The notes under the pieces were generated by a model. That model did not search any database. It saw only the letters and a list, made by a program, of their open reading frames with translations, and was not told where the DNA came from. Below are positions 17,875 to 26,214 of a stretch of 64,000 bases of DNA, one piece after another. The stretch is taken from the NCBI GenBank assembly GCA_937876195.1, contig CALEIK010000024.1:1-64000 (forward strand). The letters run 5' to 3'. This DNA comes from an uncultured Flavobacteriales bacterium (GTDB lineage Bacteria; Bacteroidota; Bacteroidia; Flavobacteriales_D; Crocinitomicaceae). A program made the position numbers and the translations under genes. Positions within the stretch are counted from its first letter, which is position 1, and each line of letters starts with the position of its first letter.

Positions 17875-19331
17875 GCGGCGAATTCCGCAATAAAAGCTTC
17901 GTAAAATAACTGTGAGGCAACTTTTGTCCCTGCGTTACTGAAGTGGATATAATCTTTTCCCGCTAGTCCTTTTTCCACCCACGAAGGCATCGAATTATAG
18001 CCACCCATTCCAGCGTATAAATTCCAGTAAGCGCCACCAGCAGATTTTGTGGCTTCCATCATCTGTTCGACGCAATAGGGCAAAAACTTATAGGTGCTGT
18101 ATATTCCATCTTCGAGGTGCGACATATCACTTGGGCCAATTACAATCACCATGGCTCCTGGGTTTAAACTTTTCACGGTGTTGATTTGACTTTTGAAGAA
18201 ACTTGCAAAATTCCGAACTGAGAGACTATCCGTAAAGAAGGGAACCGAGTTTCCGCCAAATTGCATGATGACAAGTTTAGTGTTCAATTCTCCGTACATG
18301 CGTTTCAATACACTTTGATTAATCGCTCTAAATACTGTTCCACTCGAACCGCGCATAGCGATGTTAGAAACCTGCACGCCATAATCTCCTTCCAAAGAAA
18401 AACCACAAATATTTGGGCTTACTTTCCCTTTAAATTCAAACTTCAATTTTGGAGTAGAAGCAAACGAGAGTTGAACGGTATGTTGTCCACCATCTGCGAT
18501 TAATTGCTCTTCATGGATGACAATTCCATCTTTGTACACTTTCAGCATGGTAGGTGCAATACAACTGTTGTAATGCATTTTCACATTGTTGTAGTTTCTA
18601 GCTCTTTCGTAAGCGGATGAAGATGGTTCTACTGTGATCCATCCCGTTTGTTCTACGAGCGAGTCTAGGGTGAATAAACTGTCGAGCTTATATTCTGGCG
18701 TAAATCGAGAAGCAGAAGCCATGGCACCGTACTTTGCACTTTTCAACTTTTCTTTTCCAAAGGCAATGTAGCGTTGAAAGTTTTCAGAATACGACTGCTT
18801 GAAGGTAATCGTGCTGTATACATTGGTGGCTGGAATTAATCCTGGACCATTTCCTCCAAACTGGTTTTGAATTTTTTGACGTATGTAACCTGTCATACGA
18901 TCTCCTTCTATTTGTGAATCACCGTAATGAAGGATGGAAATTTTCTTTTTAGCAGAAGCCACTTGATCCAGCTCAGCAAAAAAGGCGTGCAAATTGTTCT
19001 TCCCCGATGCATTCATGATGAGCTTTGTCGAGGAGATTTCAGTTAATTTTCCTCCTTTCGGTGCGCCCACATCACCATTCGAACCATTCTTATGCTTGAG
19101 AAGCGGATCTTCAATTTCAGTGTTCATCGTAGTGTCTACTCCTGAAATAATGTCCGTGATATCCGTCTTTATTTGCTTTTTTGGGTGGTAGAGCTTTTCC
19201 TGTGAAAGAAATTTCACTTTTATCCCATTGATGTCCCATCCATTTTCTGGAACGAAATACACGATAGGTGCCAATAATATTAGCACTCCCAAAATGTACA
19301 ACGTAATCTGATATGGTTTAATTTCTTTCAC
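17853..19331 (-). CDS. Membrane-anchored SGNH/GDSL-like protein
   Basis: 492 residues. One N-terminal membrane helix (residues about 8-27) probably anchors a periplasmic domain. SGNH blocks are visible: 'ILHYGDSQIEGDRM' (block I, GDS), 'VIMQFGGNSV' (block III, GGN) and 'GKDYIHFSNAGT' (block V, DxxH). It is the first gene of the unit SGNH - SGNH - MBOAT, in line with AlgJ/AlgX or DltD type partners of MBOAT enzymes. A Ser-rich/loop insert between blocks I and III carries an extra beta region (about 200-330), possibly a carbohydrate-binding part. Confidence 0.85.
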   Translation of the reverse strand: MKEIKPYQITLYILGVLILLAPIVYFVPENGWDINGIKVKFLSQEKLYHPKKQIKTDITDIISGVDTTMNTEIEDPLLKHKNGSNGDVGAPKGGKLTEISSTKLIMNASGKNNLHAFFAELDQVASAKKKISILHYGDSQIEGDRMTGYIRQKIQNQFGGNGPGLIPATNVYSTITFKQSYSENFQRYIAFGKEKLKSAKYGAMASASRFTPEYKLDSLFTLDSLVEQTGWITVEPSSSAYERARNYNNVKMHYNSCIAPTMLKVYKDGIVIHEEQLIADGGQHTVQLSFASTPKLKFEFKGKVSPNICGFSLEGDYGVQVSNIAMRGSSGTVFRAINQSVLKRMYGELNTKLVIMQFGGNSVPFFTDSLSVRNFASFFKSQINTVKSLNPGAMVIVIGPSDMSHLEDGIYSTYKFLPYCVEQMMEATKSAGGAYWNLYAGMGGYNSMPSWVEKGLAGKDYIHFSNAGTKVASQLFYEAFIAEFAAWKKTTP

Positions 19332-19487
19332 AAAAACGGAATTAGAACGTAAAAATAATCAGTCATTCTGTTTTTAATGAGTAGCGGTGGACTTTTTATT
19401 AAGATAATAAAGATGAAAACTATCCCTTCAGAAAAATTTACGTGCAATTTTTGATAATTTTGCACCTCATTTTATTTCTTTTAGAGC

Positions 19488-20369
19488 ATGAGATTTTTGT
19501 GGTTGTTCCTTTTTAGCTTACCGATAGTCGTATTTTCCCAAGTACTGGACAACCGCAACGGAGAGGCTTTTACAGATAGACCATTCTTCAACGAATCCTT
19601 TGTGAAGGAGAATAAACTCAAGCAGTTAACGGGAACTTACGTGTACAAAAAAACGGGTGAACCGATGAAAACGACCACCTTCAACTATGTGTATAATTTC
19701 GATAGAGCAGGTCACCTAGTTTCCACGTATGAAACGAAGAAGGACGACGGAACAAAAGATACAGTCTGGAATATTTACAGCTACGATGAAAATAATCACC
19801 TTGCGTTCCACCGCAAAACAGATTTAGAAGGATTTACAACGATTCATTATACCTACGATGATAAGGGTCGAGTGATTGCAGAAGAGTTCAAGCGCGATAT
19901 TGACTCTTTGGGAAGAATTGTTCGTTCGCTCTCTTTTAACAAGGAAAAGATTGTTTACAGCGATTATGATGATCAAGTTAAGAAGACCCGCTACAACAAC
20001 TACAATTTACCTTACTTGGATGAGTTTGTGAAATACGATTCACTCGGCTATTTGGTGGAGCGTGTTGAGCGTGTTAAAATGACTTCGACCGTTTATACCT
20101 ATGCTCACGAATATAATGAACATGGGAAATTATCCGCGATCCGAAAGTCGAGCAATCGCGAAGAAGGATTTATCGAAGAATGGACGTTTCGCTACGATGA
20201 ATTAGGTAATCTAATTGAAAAGCACATCTATAAAAACGGCGTCTTTACGACAGACATTCAAATCATCTACAACAGCAAGACAAAATTATTGGCGACGGTC
20301 ATTACGAAGCAAGTCAGCACTGGATTTTTAATCATTCTCCGTTTTCAGGATTACGAATTTTACGATTAA
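19488..20369 (+). CDS. Exported YD-repeat-like protein
   Basis: 293 residues with a signal peptide (FLWLFLFSLPIVVFSQ). The mature part consists of strands with the YD/RHS-type pattern, for example 'YNFDRAGHLVSTYET', 'YSYDENNHLAFHRKT', 'YTYDDKGRVIAEEF' and 'FRYDELGNLIEKH'. Unlike RHS toxins it has no cap or toxin domain, so it looks like a short stand-alone repeat protein at the cell surface or in the periplasm. A TAATTTTG -7-like site lies 26 bp upstream of its ATG. It overlaps the convergent epimerase gene by four bases. Confidence 0.75.
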   Translation: MRFLWLFLFSLPIVVFSQVLDNRNGEAFTDRPFFNESFVKENKLKQLTGTYVYKKTGEPMKTTTFNYVYNFDRAGHLVSTYETKKDDGTKDTVWNIYSYDENNHLAFHRKTDLEGFTTIHYTYDDKGRVIAEEFKRDIDSLGRIVRSLSFNKEKIVYSDYDDQVKKTRYNNYNLPYLDEFVKYDSLGYLVERVERVKMTSTVYTYAHEYNEHGKLSAIRKSSNREEGFIEEWTFRYDELGNLIEKHIYKNGVFTTDIQIIYNSKTKLLATVITKQVSTGFLIILRFQDYEFYD

Positions 20370-21385
20370 TTTATTCTTCCCTTGATGGAGTTTTCAATGG
20401 TATCATCGATGCTTCTGAACTCAAAATTAATGGCGTTTTTTATTTTTTCACTCGAGTAACTTCTCACACCGTAAAGACTTTGCACTGTTTCCTTTGTGAT
20501 TGATGGCTTTTTGCGCGTAAAAATGGAAATAAATCCGCTCAAGCGTCTAAGCAAATTGACAAGAAATCGTGGTGCTTCCTTGGACGGAGCTTTTACGTTT
20601 AAATGCGAAGATATTTTTGACATTAATTCAAAAAATGATTGATTGCTTCCTATACACAAATAGCGCTGACTGCTAATATCACTATTCATAAGACGAACCA
20701 TAATTTCGGAAACATCTCTTGCATCAACAATGGCATTCGCACCTGGCGGATAAAATTTCATTCCTTTTTTAAGTGTACGAAAGATGGTCAGGGAGCTGTC
20801 GTTCCAATTTCCGGCACCTAGAATAACACATGGATTCACCATCACGGCATTCAAACCTTCTTCAATTCCTCTCCAAACTTCTCGTTCTGCATTGTACTTT
20901 GAAATGCTGTAACCTGTTGTTGTAGGGGTGTTTTTCCAAGGCGTTTTTTCCGTGATAAGTTCTGCTGAACTGGTTTCTGAGCTTGTCGAAGAACCAATCG
21001 CAGCTGTGGAACTTACGTAGCAGAGCTTTTCAATGGCAAGGTCAAGACAAACATTTACGACGTTTGCAGTGCCTTCTCTGTTGAGTTTTATGAGTTGCGT
21101 GAAATCATCTTTATGAAAAGAAACGAGCGCGGCACAATGGTACACTTTTGTACAACCTTGCATTGACTCTGTTAGAAAAGGAATGTCTAAAATATCACCC
21201 TGTACCCAGTCAATTTGGTTGAAAGAAGCATCTCCTTTTTCACCCAAATAATAACGAAAAAGCTCCTTTGTCTGGTTTAACTTTGATTCTGACCGATAAA
21301 TGGCACGGATGGCTGTTTCGTGTGTAACCAAATTCACAAGTAAATGACTCCCCAATAAACCTGTTCCTCCCGTTACATAAATCAT
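20366..21385 (-). CDS. NAD-dependent epimerase/dehydratase (extended SDR)
   Basis: 339 residues. The nucleotide-binding motif TGGTGLLG is at residues 5-12; the catalytic Ser is in 'YVSSTAAIG' (about 123-131) and YSISK gives the Tyr159/Lys163 pair. This is the dihydroflavonol-reductase-like/UDP-sugar epimerase branch; substrate unknown. Residues about 131-140 (GSSTSSETSS) are encoded by a copy of a dispersed palindrome whose core, GAGCTTGTCGAA, resembles the element near 63516. The reading frame is intact and the catalytic residues are unaffected. The gene stands alone, convergent with the YD-repeat gene. Confidence 0.9.
   Translation of the reverse strand: MIYVTGGTGLLGSHLLVNLVTHETAIRAIYRSESKLNQTKELFRYYLGEKGDASFNQIDWVQGDILDIPFLTESMQGCTKVYHCAALVSFHKDDFTQLIKLNREGTANVVNVCLDLAIEKLCYVSSTAAIGSSTSSETSSAELITEKTPWKNTPTTTGYSISKYNAEREVWRGIEEGLNAVMVNPCVILGAGNWNDSSLTIFRTLKKGMKFYPPGANAIVDARDVSEIMVRLMNSDISSQRYLCIGSNQSFFELMSKISSHLNVKAPSKEAPRFLVNLLRRLSGFISIFTRKKPSITKETVQSLYGVRSYSSEKIKNAINFEFRSIDDTIENSIKGRIN
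20971..20996. repeat. In-frame dispersed repeat inside the epimerase gene
   Basis: An imperfect palindrome running TGGTTTCTGAGCTTGTCGAA and ending AGAACCA lies in coding sequence and keeps the frame. The same core (GARCTTGTCGAA) is the loop of the hairpin at 63516-63553. It encodes a Ser/Thr-rich stretch at residues about 131-140. Confidence 0.5.
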
Positions 21386-21490
21386 AGGGTAAAATTACAA
21401 TCTTTCGTTAGGTGAAATGTATTTGTTTATTAATTAACGATTAGATAACATATATAAATGAATATTTACAGAACTTCGCTGAACATTTTT

Positions 21491-21522
21491 TTTGGTGAAT
21501 CATTAAACCCGTCGTAACTTTG
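21491..21522 (+). promoter_or_regulatory. Promoter with both elements, start codon just downstream
   Basis: TTTG (21491-21494), 20 bp, then TAACTTTG (21515-21522) matches the Bacteroidota consensus well. The ATG of the small lipoprotein gene is at 21527, only four bases beyond, which suggests a leaderless or nearly leaderless mRNA. Confidence 0.7.
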
Positions 21523-21526
21523 CCGC

Positions 21527-21778
21527 ATGAAATTGCTTGTATCACTATTTATTGGAGCGTTACTGTTCGGAATTACTTCCTGCACTTCGGAATATGAGGA
21601 GCGCTTGAAACAAGGCCGCACATTGAAAAAGCAATTGGTCATGTTGCATGGAAGTGATGTTGTTTCCATTGCTGGGAGCGAAGAGCCTGAAGTGATTGAA
21701 ATCTACAACGAGATAATTTTACTTGCGAAGGTTTCTGGGAATGAAGATCTTTTCCTCAAAGAAGTTTTTGAGAATTAA
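21527..21778 (+). CDS. Small lipoprotein
   Basis: 83 residues. A lipoprotein signal ends in 'LLFGITSC' with Cys19, followed by a mostly helical, charged mature part (YEERLKQGRTLKKQL...). No motif is recognised and no function is assigned. Expression is likely from the strong-looking promoter at 21491-21522. It overlaps the convergent ATL gene by four bases. Confidence 0.75.
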   Translation: MKLLVSLFIGALLFGITSCTSEYEERLKQGRTLKKQLVMLHGSDVVSIAGSEEPEVIEIYNEIILLAKVSGNEDLFLKEVFEN

Positions 21779-22125
21779 AGCACCAGCTCCTTCGAAGGAT
21801 CCCAAAAGTACTTTTCAAAATCAGCAATTGCATCGTTTTTTACCCTGATTCCTTCTTTGCTTAACCTTTTTTCCATTTCATCTTCGGTAGAAAAATGATG
21901 TCTCCCAGTTAGTAAACCATTTCGATTTACAACCCTGTGTGCAGGGACATCGTGGTAGCTGTGTGCATTGTTCATTGCCCAGCCAACCATGCGACTGGAG
22001 CGTGGGGTTCCAAGGTATTTCGCGATCGCTCCATATGAGGTGACACGCCCTTTTGGGATTAAACGAACGACATCGTAAACATTCTCAAAAAAGCCGTCAT
22101 TCTTTGTTGAGAGCGGAGATTCCAT
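21775..22125 (-). CDS. Alkyltransferase-like protein (ATL), MGMT family without the active Cys
   Basis: 116 residues from the ATG at 22125; the upstream in-frame TTG at 22176 would only add residues read from the end of glmS. It resembles the C-terminal domain of O6-alkylguanine-DNA alkyltransferases (IPKGRVTSYGAIAKYLG, SRMVGWAMNNAH), but the active-site PCHR reads 'PAHRVV', Ala replacing Cys. Such ATLs bind O6-alkylguanine in DNA and mark it for nucleotide excision repair instead of removing the group. The ATG overlaps the glmS stop by one base (TAATG), so translation is coupled to glmS. Confidence 0.88.
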   Translation of the reverse strand: MESPLSTKNDGFFENVYDVVRLIPKGRVTSYGAIAKYLGTPRSSRMVGWAMNNAHSYHDVPAHRVVNRNGLLTGRHHFSTEDEMEKRLSKEGIRVKNDAIADFEKYFWDPSKELVL

Positions 22126-23969
22126 TATTCTACTGTTACTGATTTTGCAAGATTTCGAGGTTGATCGACATTGCAATTACGCATCACAGCGATGTGGTAT
22201 GAAAGTAACTGAAAAGGAATTGTTGCCAAAAGCGGTACTAAATGTTCATCCGTTTCTGGAATCTCAATGGTATGATCCGCAATTTCTTTTACTTGAACAT
22301 CACCTTCTGTAACAATGGCAATGATCTTTCCTTTTCGTGCTTTTACTTCTTGTATGTTGCTTACTACCTTTTCATAGGAAGTTCCTTTCGTTGCGATTAC
22401 AAAAACAGGCATTTCTTCATCAATCAATGCAATCGGACCGTGTTTCATCTCAGCAGCCGGGTAACCTTCTGCATGGATGTACGAAATCTCCTTTAATTTG
22501 AGCGCTCCTTCCAAAGCAACAGGGAATGAACTCCCACGACCTAGGTACAATGCGTTTGTTGCGTTCTTATATGTTTCAGCAATTTCTTTTATTCCATCAT
22601 TTTTCTCAAGGATCTGTTGAACTTTTTGAGGGATGGCCTCTAATTCAGAACAAATCGCACGAAATTTGGATTCACTAATGGTTCCTTTCTTCTTAGCCAG
22701 AGATAAAGCCATTAACGTCAGTACAGTCACTTGTGCGGTAAATGCTTTTGTCGAAGCGACACCAATTTCTGGTCCAGCATGCGTATATGACCCAGCATCT
22801 GTAATTCGAGAGATGGATGAACCAACCACGTTACAAATACCTAAGATTGTTGCTCCTCTTGATTTCGCCAATTCCAATGCAGCTAAAGTGTCAGCAGTTT
22901 CACCCGATTGAGAAATGGCGATGACAATATCATTTTCATTGATAATAGGATTTCTGTAACGGAATTCGCTGGCGTACTCCACTTCAACGTTGATACGAGC
23001 TAAATCTTCAAATAAATATTCGCCAACTAGACACGCGTGCCATGATGTCCCACAGGCAATCATGATGATACGATTTGCATTCACCATTTTTTGCTCGTAA
23101 TCTTTAATGCCTCCTAATTGCACCCAACCTTCGGCTGCATTTAAACGCCCTCTAAAACAATCTGTTATCGATCTAGGTTGCTCATGTATTTCTTTCAACA
23201 TGAAATGTTCGTAACCGCCTTTTTCAAGTGCCTCAAGTTGAAGTTCAAGCTCTTGCACATAAGGAGTTTTTGCAACATCATCAATGCTGTATAATTTCAA
23301 TCCTTCGTCTAAATCAACCACGGCAATTTCTTCGTCCTCCATGTAAACAACACGCTTGGTGTATTCCACAATTGGGGTTGCGTCAGAAGCAAGATAGAAG
23401 TCGCCTTCTTTCCCGATTCCTACAACTAACGGACTACTTTTTCTGGCAGCAATTAATTGTCGCGGGTTTTCTTTGGACAATACCACAATGGCATAGGCTC
23501 CAACTACGTGCTGAAGTGCTAAACGAACAGCTTCACCAATGGAGACATTCGATTTTTTCTTAATATCATCGATCAAATACGTAAGTACCTCTGTATCGGT
23601 TTCACTTTTAAAAGTGTATCCGAGATTAATTAACTCACGTTTTAATGAATCGTAATTCTCAATAATTCCATTGTGAATGAGGGCAATATCTCCATCTTCA
23701 GAATAATGTGGATGTGCGTTCACATCATTTGGTGCGCCGTGAGTTGCCCAACGTGTGTGCCCAATTCCAGCAGAACCGGATCTATCTTTATCTTCGGTAA
23801 ACTGCTCTAGATTAGCCACTTTACCTTGTTTTTTATAGATATTCAGTTTGTTTTCGTGCAATAAAGCTATTCCAGCACTATCGTAACCACGGTACTCTAA
23901 ACGCTGTAATCCTTTAATAATAATTGGATACGCCTCTTTGTGTCCGATATAAGCAACAATTCCACACAT
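22125..23969 (-). CDS. glmS: Glutamine--fructose-6-phosphate aminotransferase (isomerizing)
   Basis: 614 residues, full length. Cys2 is the glutaminase nucleophile (MCGIVAYIG). The N-terminal class II amidotransferase domain (about 1-225) is followed by two SIS domains: 'CGTSWHACLVGEYLFE' and 'SQSGETADTLAAL' in the first, 'LGRGSSFPVALEGALKLKEISY' and 'MKHGPIALID' in the second. The end 'NLAKSVTVE' is the conserved C-terminus. It makes glucosamine-6-phosphate for peptidoglycan and lipid A. It lies 12 bp after the DUF4270 gene in the same direction. Confidence 0.98.
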   Translation of the reverse strand: MCGIVAYIGHKEAYPIIIKGLQRLEYRGYDSAGIALLHENKLNIYKKQGKVANLEQFTEDKDRSGSAGIGHTRWATHGAPNDVNAHPHYSEDGDIALIHNGIIENYDSLKRELINLGYTFKSETDTEVLTYLIDDIKKKSNVSIGEAVRLALQHVVGAYAIVVLSKENPRQLIAARKSSPLVVGIGKEGDFYLASDATPIVEYTKRVVYMEDEEIAVVDLDEGLKLYSIDDVAKTPYVQELELQLEALEKGGYEHFMLKEIHEQPRSITDCFRGRLNAAEGWVQLGGIKDYEQKMVNANRIIMIACGTSWHACLVGEYLFEDLARINVEVEYASEFRYRNPIINENDIVIAISQSGETADTLAALELAKSRGATILGICNVVGSSISRITDAGSYTHAGPEIGVASTKAFTAQVTVLTLMALSLAKKKGTISESKFRAICSELEAIPQKVQQILEKNDGIKEIAETYKNATNALYLGRGSSFPVALEGALKLKEISYIHAEGYPAAEMKHGPIALIDEEMPVFVIATKGTSYEKVVSNIQEVKARKGKIIAIVTEGDVQVKEIADHTIEIPETDEHLVPLLATIPFQLLSYHIAVMRNCNVDQPRNLAKSVTVE

Positions 23970-23980
23970 AATGATTGAAG

Positions 23981-25294
23981 TTAGAAATCAGTGTACAAGA
24001 TACTGATTTTAGGTTTTGATTTATTTGTTGTGTTAGGGCCATTAAAAACAATACGATCCGCAGAGGTGCTGTGCAACAATGGAGATAATATTAAACCACT
24101 GTTCGGTACTTCTTTGTTTACAATTGCCTGCACATACGCGCGAAGATCCATTCTAAAAGATTTGGTAGCTGAACTAAAAGTACCAGTCGTGTTGACGCTG
24201 TACAAGTCAGTTGAACCCTCAACCAGTCGTGTAGCTACCGAGATATCAAAGCCTGGAGAAAATGCATTCCCTGTTTGATAAGCAACTGGGAGTTCCAGAA
24301 CTGCAGAGTGAATTACGGCAGTTGAAGGAATGTTTGAAATCCCAGGAATCTGAACCACTGCGCGTGAGCCATAGGATTGTGCGTAGAATTGCACTTGCCC
24401 AGAAATAGTGTCGTTATTGACTGTTTCCACAGCGGTCATTGTGTTATCGATATCCACGTGGTTAAAATCGGCACAACTCGAGTTGATTAAAAAACTAAAT
24501 GTCTTTTGTTCGCCACCCTGAGTATAGTACAGTATTAACTTTGATGCCGGATCATTTAAACTAAAATACCCAACAGCACCATCACCAGAAGACTGACCTA
24601 TGTTGTTTGTTCGAATATGAAGTCCCTTAAAATAAGTCAGGAAATCTTCATTCGTTGCAAAAGTATTGCTTCCCGACATTGCCTCGATTAATAGACTTTT
24701 CCCTTTGGAAGTACTCAGATGCAATCGCAATTGAGAGCTAAGCGTATCATTTCCCACAACGGTTATAGCATTGGGGTCTACCTCAACAGTTTCTTTTCCT
24801 GGTTGGATAAGGTTGACCATATTTGCGTGTGGAATTGTCGTAAAGGAGTAATACGTTGAATCGAGATGTAAATCAGTTCCTAACTCATACACTTCAAATG
24901 TTTGAGGTCCAGAAGTCCCGTATATGTTAACATATTTCATGGCTAACACAAACGAATCAACAACAATCGTGTTGATATCACCAAAGTCAGGATTTAATCC
25001 TTCTAGGCGGAATTGCGTATAAATTTCTGCATTGTATCTTCCGAAAACAGGGTCAACATATGAACCTAAGAGTCCAAATGCAGCGTTGTCTGAAATAATG
25101 GAATCATCAAAATAGTTGAATGTACGGAGAGAAAACGTATCCACACCTGCGGAAGACAAGAGTTGATTTTGGTCAATTACATTGTTTCCAAGTAAGTTTT
25201 CTTTCTTTTTACAAGCGAAAAACAAAAAAATACTGAATAAAAAAGTAGCGGAAAGAAATAATCCTTTCCGCCACATAAATGGGTTATCTATCAT
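23981..25294 (-). CDS. DUF4270-family lipoprotein
   Basis: 437 residues from the ATG at 25294, one base after the stop of the GT5-like gene; an upstream TTG is less likely. A lipoprotein signal ends 'FLFFACKKKENLLGNN' (Cys at about 28), and the 'LGNNVID' and later 'YVDPVFGRYNAEIYTQ' patterns identify the Bacteroidota DUF4270 family. Family members are extracytoplasmic lipoproteins of unknown function, predicted to be beta-rich. The gene order GT5-like - DUF4270, divergent from panC, is a known arrangement in this phylum. Confidence 0.85.
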   Translation of the reverse strand: MIDNPFMWRKGLFLSATFLFSIFLFFACKKKENLLGNNVIDQNQLLSSAGVDTFSLRTFNYFDDSIISDNAAFGLLGSYVDPVFGRYNAEIYTQFRLEGLNPDFGDINTIVVDSFVLAMKYVNIYGTSGPQTFEVYELGTDLHLDSTYYSFTTIPHANMVNLIQPGKETVEVDPNAITVVGNDTLSSQLRLHLSTSKGKSLLIEAMSGSNTFATNEDFLTYFKGLHIRTNNIGQSSGDGAVGYFSLNDPASKLILYYTQGGEQKTFSFLINSSCADFNHVDIDNTMTAVETVNNDTISGQVQFYAQSYGSRAVVQIPGISNIPSTAVIHSAVLELPVAYQTGNAFSPGFDISVATRLVEGSTDLYSVNTTGTFSSATKSFRMDLRAYVQAIVNKEVPNSGLILSPLLHSTSADRIVFNGPNTTNKSKPKISILYTDF

Positions 25295-25295
25295 T

Positions 25296-26117
25296 TTATA
25301 TAAGAACTTCTGCTTCAATTACTCTATCCAAAAATGCCGAAACTTCCTTTACTTGATGTTCTTCTGCGACAAAGTCTAATTTCTCACATTGCGCCTCATC
25401 AAAAATGGCTTTTAGTTCCGGACTAATGTTATCACTAGCAACGCTTAAACCGTCAACATATTTTGTTACAATTCTAGAAATGTTTTCAAAAGAAGTATCT
25501 GAAAAATCCTTCGTTACATTTTCATCAAATCCGTCAAATTTAAGTTTTTCGGCAATTCTCTCGTCCCAATTATTGTTAAAGCCCTCGTTGTACATGTTGT
25601 ACACAACTTTTGTATCCGCAAAATGAGGATCGTCTTTATACAATTTCTTGATGTAAAGAGGCATCAATGAAGTCATCCATCCATTACAGTGAATAACATC
25701 TGGCTGCCACCCTAATTTTTTTACAGTTTCCAGAACTCCTCTACAGAAGAACATGGAACGTTCATCATTATCCGTATATTCTGTACCGTCCAGATCTGCG
25801 AAAGTACTTTTTCGTCGAAAGTATTCTTCGTTATCGATGAAATAGACTTGCATGCGTGCTGCTGAAATAGAAGCCACTTTTATAATCAGTGGATGGTCTG
25901 TATCATCGATGATTAAATTCATTCCTGATAATCGAATTACTTCATGAAGTTGGTGCCTTCTCTCATTAATTACTCCGAATCGAGGCATAAAGACACGTAT
26001 TTCTTTTCCCCCCTCTTGTACTCCTTGTGATAAACTTCTCGCAGTTGTTGATACCTCTGATTTAGGTAAAAATGGCGATATCTCCTGCGAGATAAAAAGT
26101 ATTTTCTTTTTCTCCAT
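25296..26117 (-). CDS. Glycogen/starch synthase-like N-terminal domain protein (GT5 half)
   Basis: 273 residues, only the first Rossmann half of a GT5 glycogen synthase (full enzymes have about 470). The pattern 'FISQEISPFLPKSEVSTTARSL', 'YFIDNEEYFRRKS', 'DNDERSMFFCRGVLET', 'PDVIHCNGWMTSLMP' and 'VVYNMYNEG' follows the family, but the ADP-glucose-binding KxGG loop near the N-terminus reads KSEV and the whole acceptor/sugar-nucleotide C-terminal domain is absent. It is therefore unlikely to be an active synthase. Its conserved neighbours are panC (divergent) and DUF4270. Function unknown. Confidence 0.85.
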   Translation of the reverse strand: MEKKKILFISQEISPFLPKSEVSTTARSLSQGVQEGGKEIRVFMPRFGVINERRHQLHEVIRLSGMNLIIDDTDHPLIIKVASISAARMQVYFIDNEEYFRRKSTFADLDGTEYTDNDERSMFFCRGVLETVKKLGWQPDVIHCNGWMTSLMPLYIKKLYKDDPHFADTKVVYNMYNEGFNNNWDERIAEKLKFDGFDENVTKDFSDTSFENISRIVTKYVDGLSVASDNISPELKAIFDEAQCEKLDFVAEEHQVKEVSAFLDRVIEAEVLI

Positions 26118-26144
26118 GAAATTTTTATTGGTAAAAATCGATTA

Positions 26145-26176
26145 CAAAAATATAGAAAAAAAAGCGGAACTTCAAC
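26145..26176 (-). promoter_or_regulatory. Promoter of the GT5-like gene
   Basis: On the minus strand TTG (26174-26176) and TATTTTTG (26145-26152) are separated by 21 bp. The -7 element ends 28 bp upstream of the start codon at 26117. Confidence 0.5.
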
Positions 26177-26185
26177 AAAAACAAA

Positions 26186-26193
26186 TAGTTTTG
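26186..26193 (+). promoter_or_regulatory. Putative -7 element of panC
   Basis: TAGTTTTG lies 21 bp upstream of the chosen panC ATG at 26215 and supports that start over the ATG at 26116, which would place this element inside the gene. The 97-bp gap thus holds divergent promoters. Confidence 0.4.
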
Positions 26194-26214
26194 TCATTCT
26201 CAATTTGTCACTCA

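Noticed and set aside
26116..26214. An upstream ATG for panC adding 33 residues
   Set aside because: It overlaps the divergent gene's start and a -7 element, and the extra residues have no counterpart in the family.
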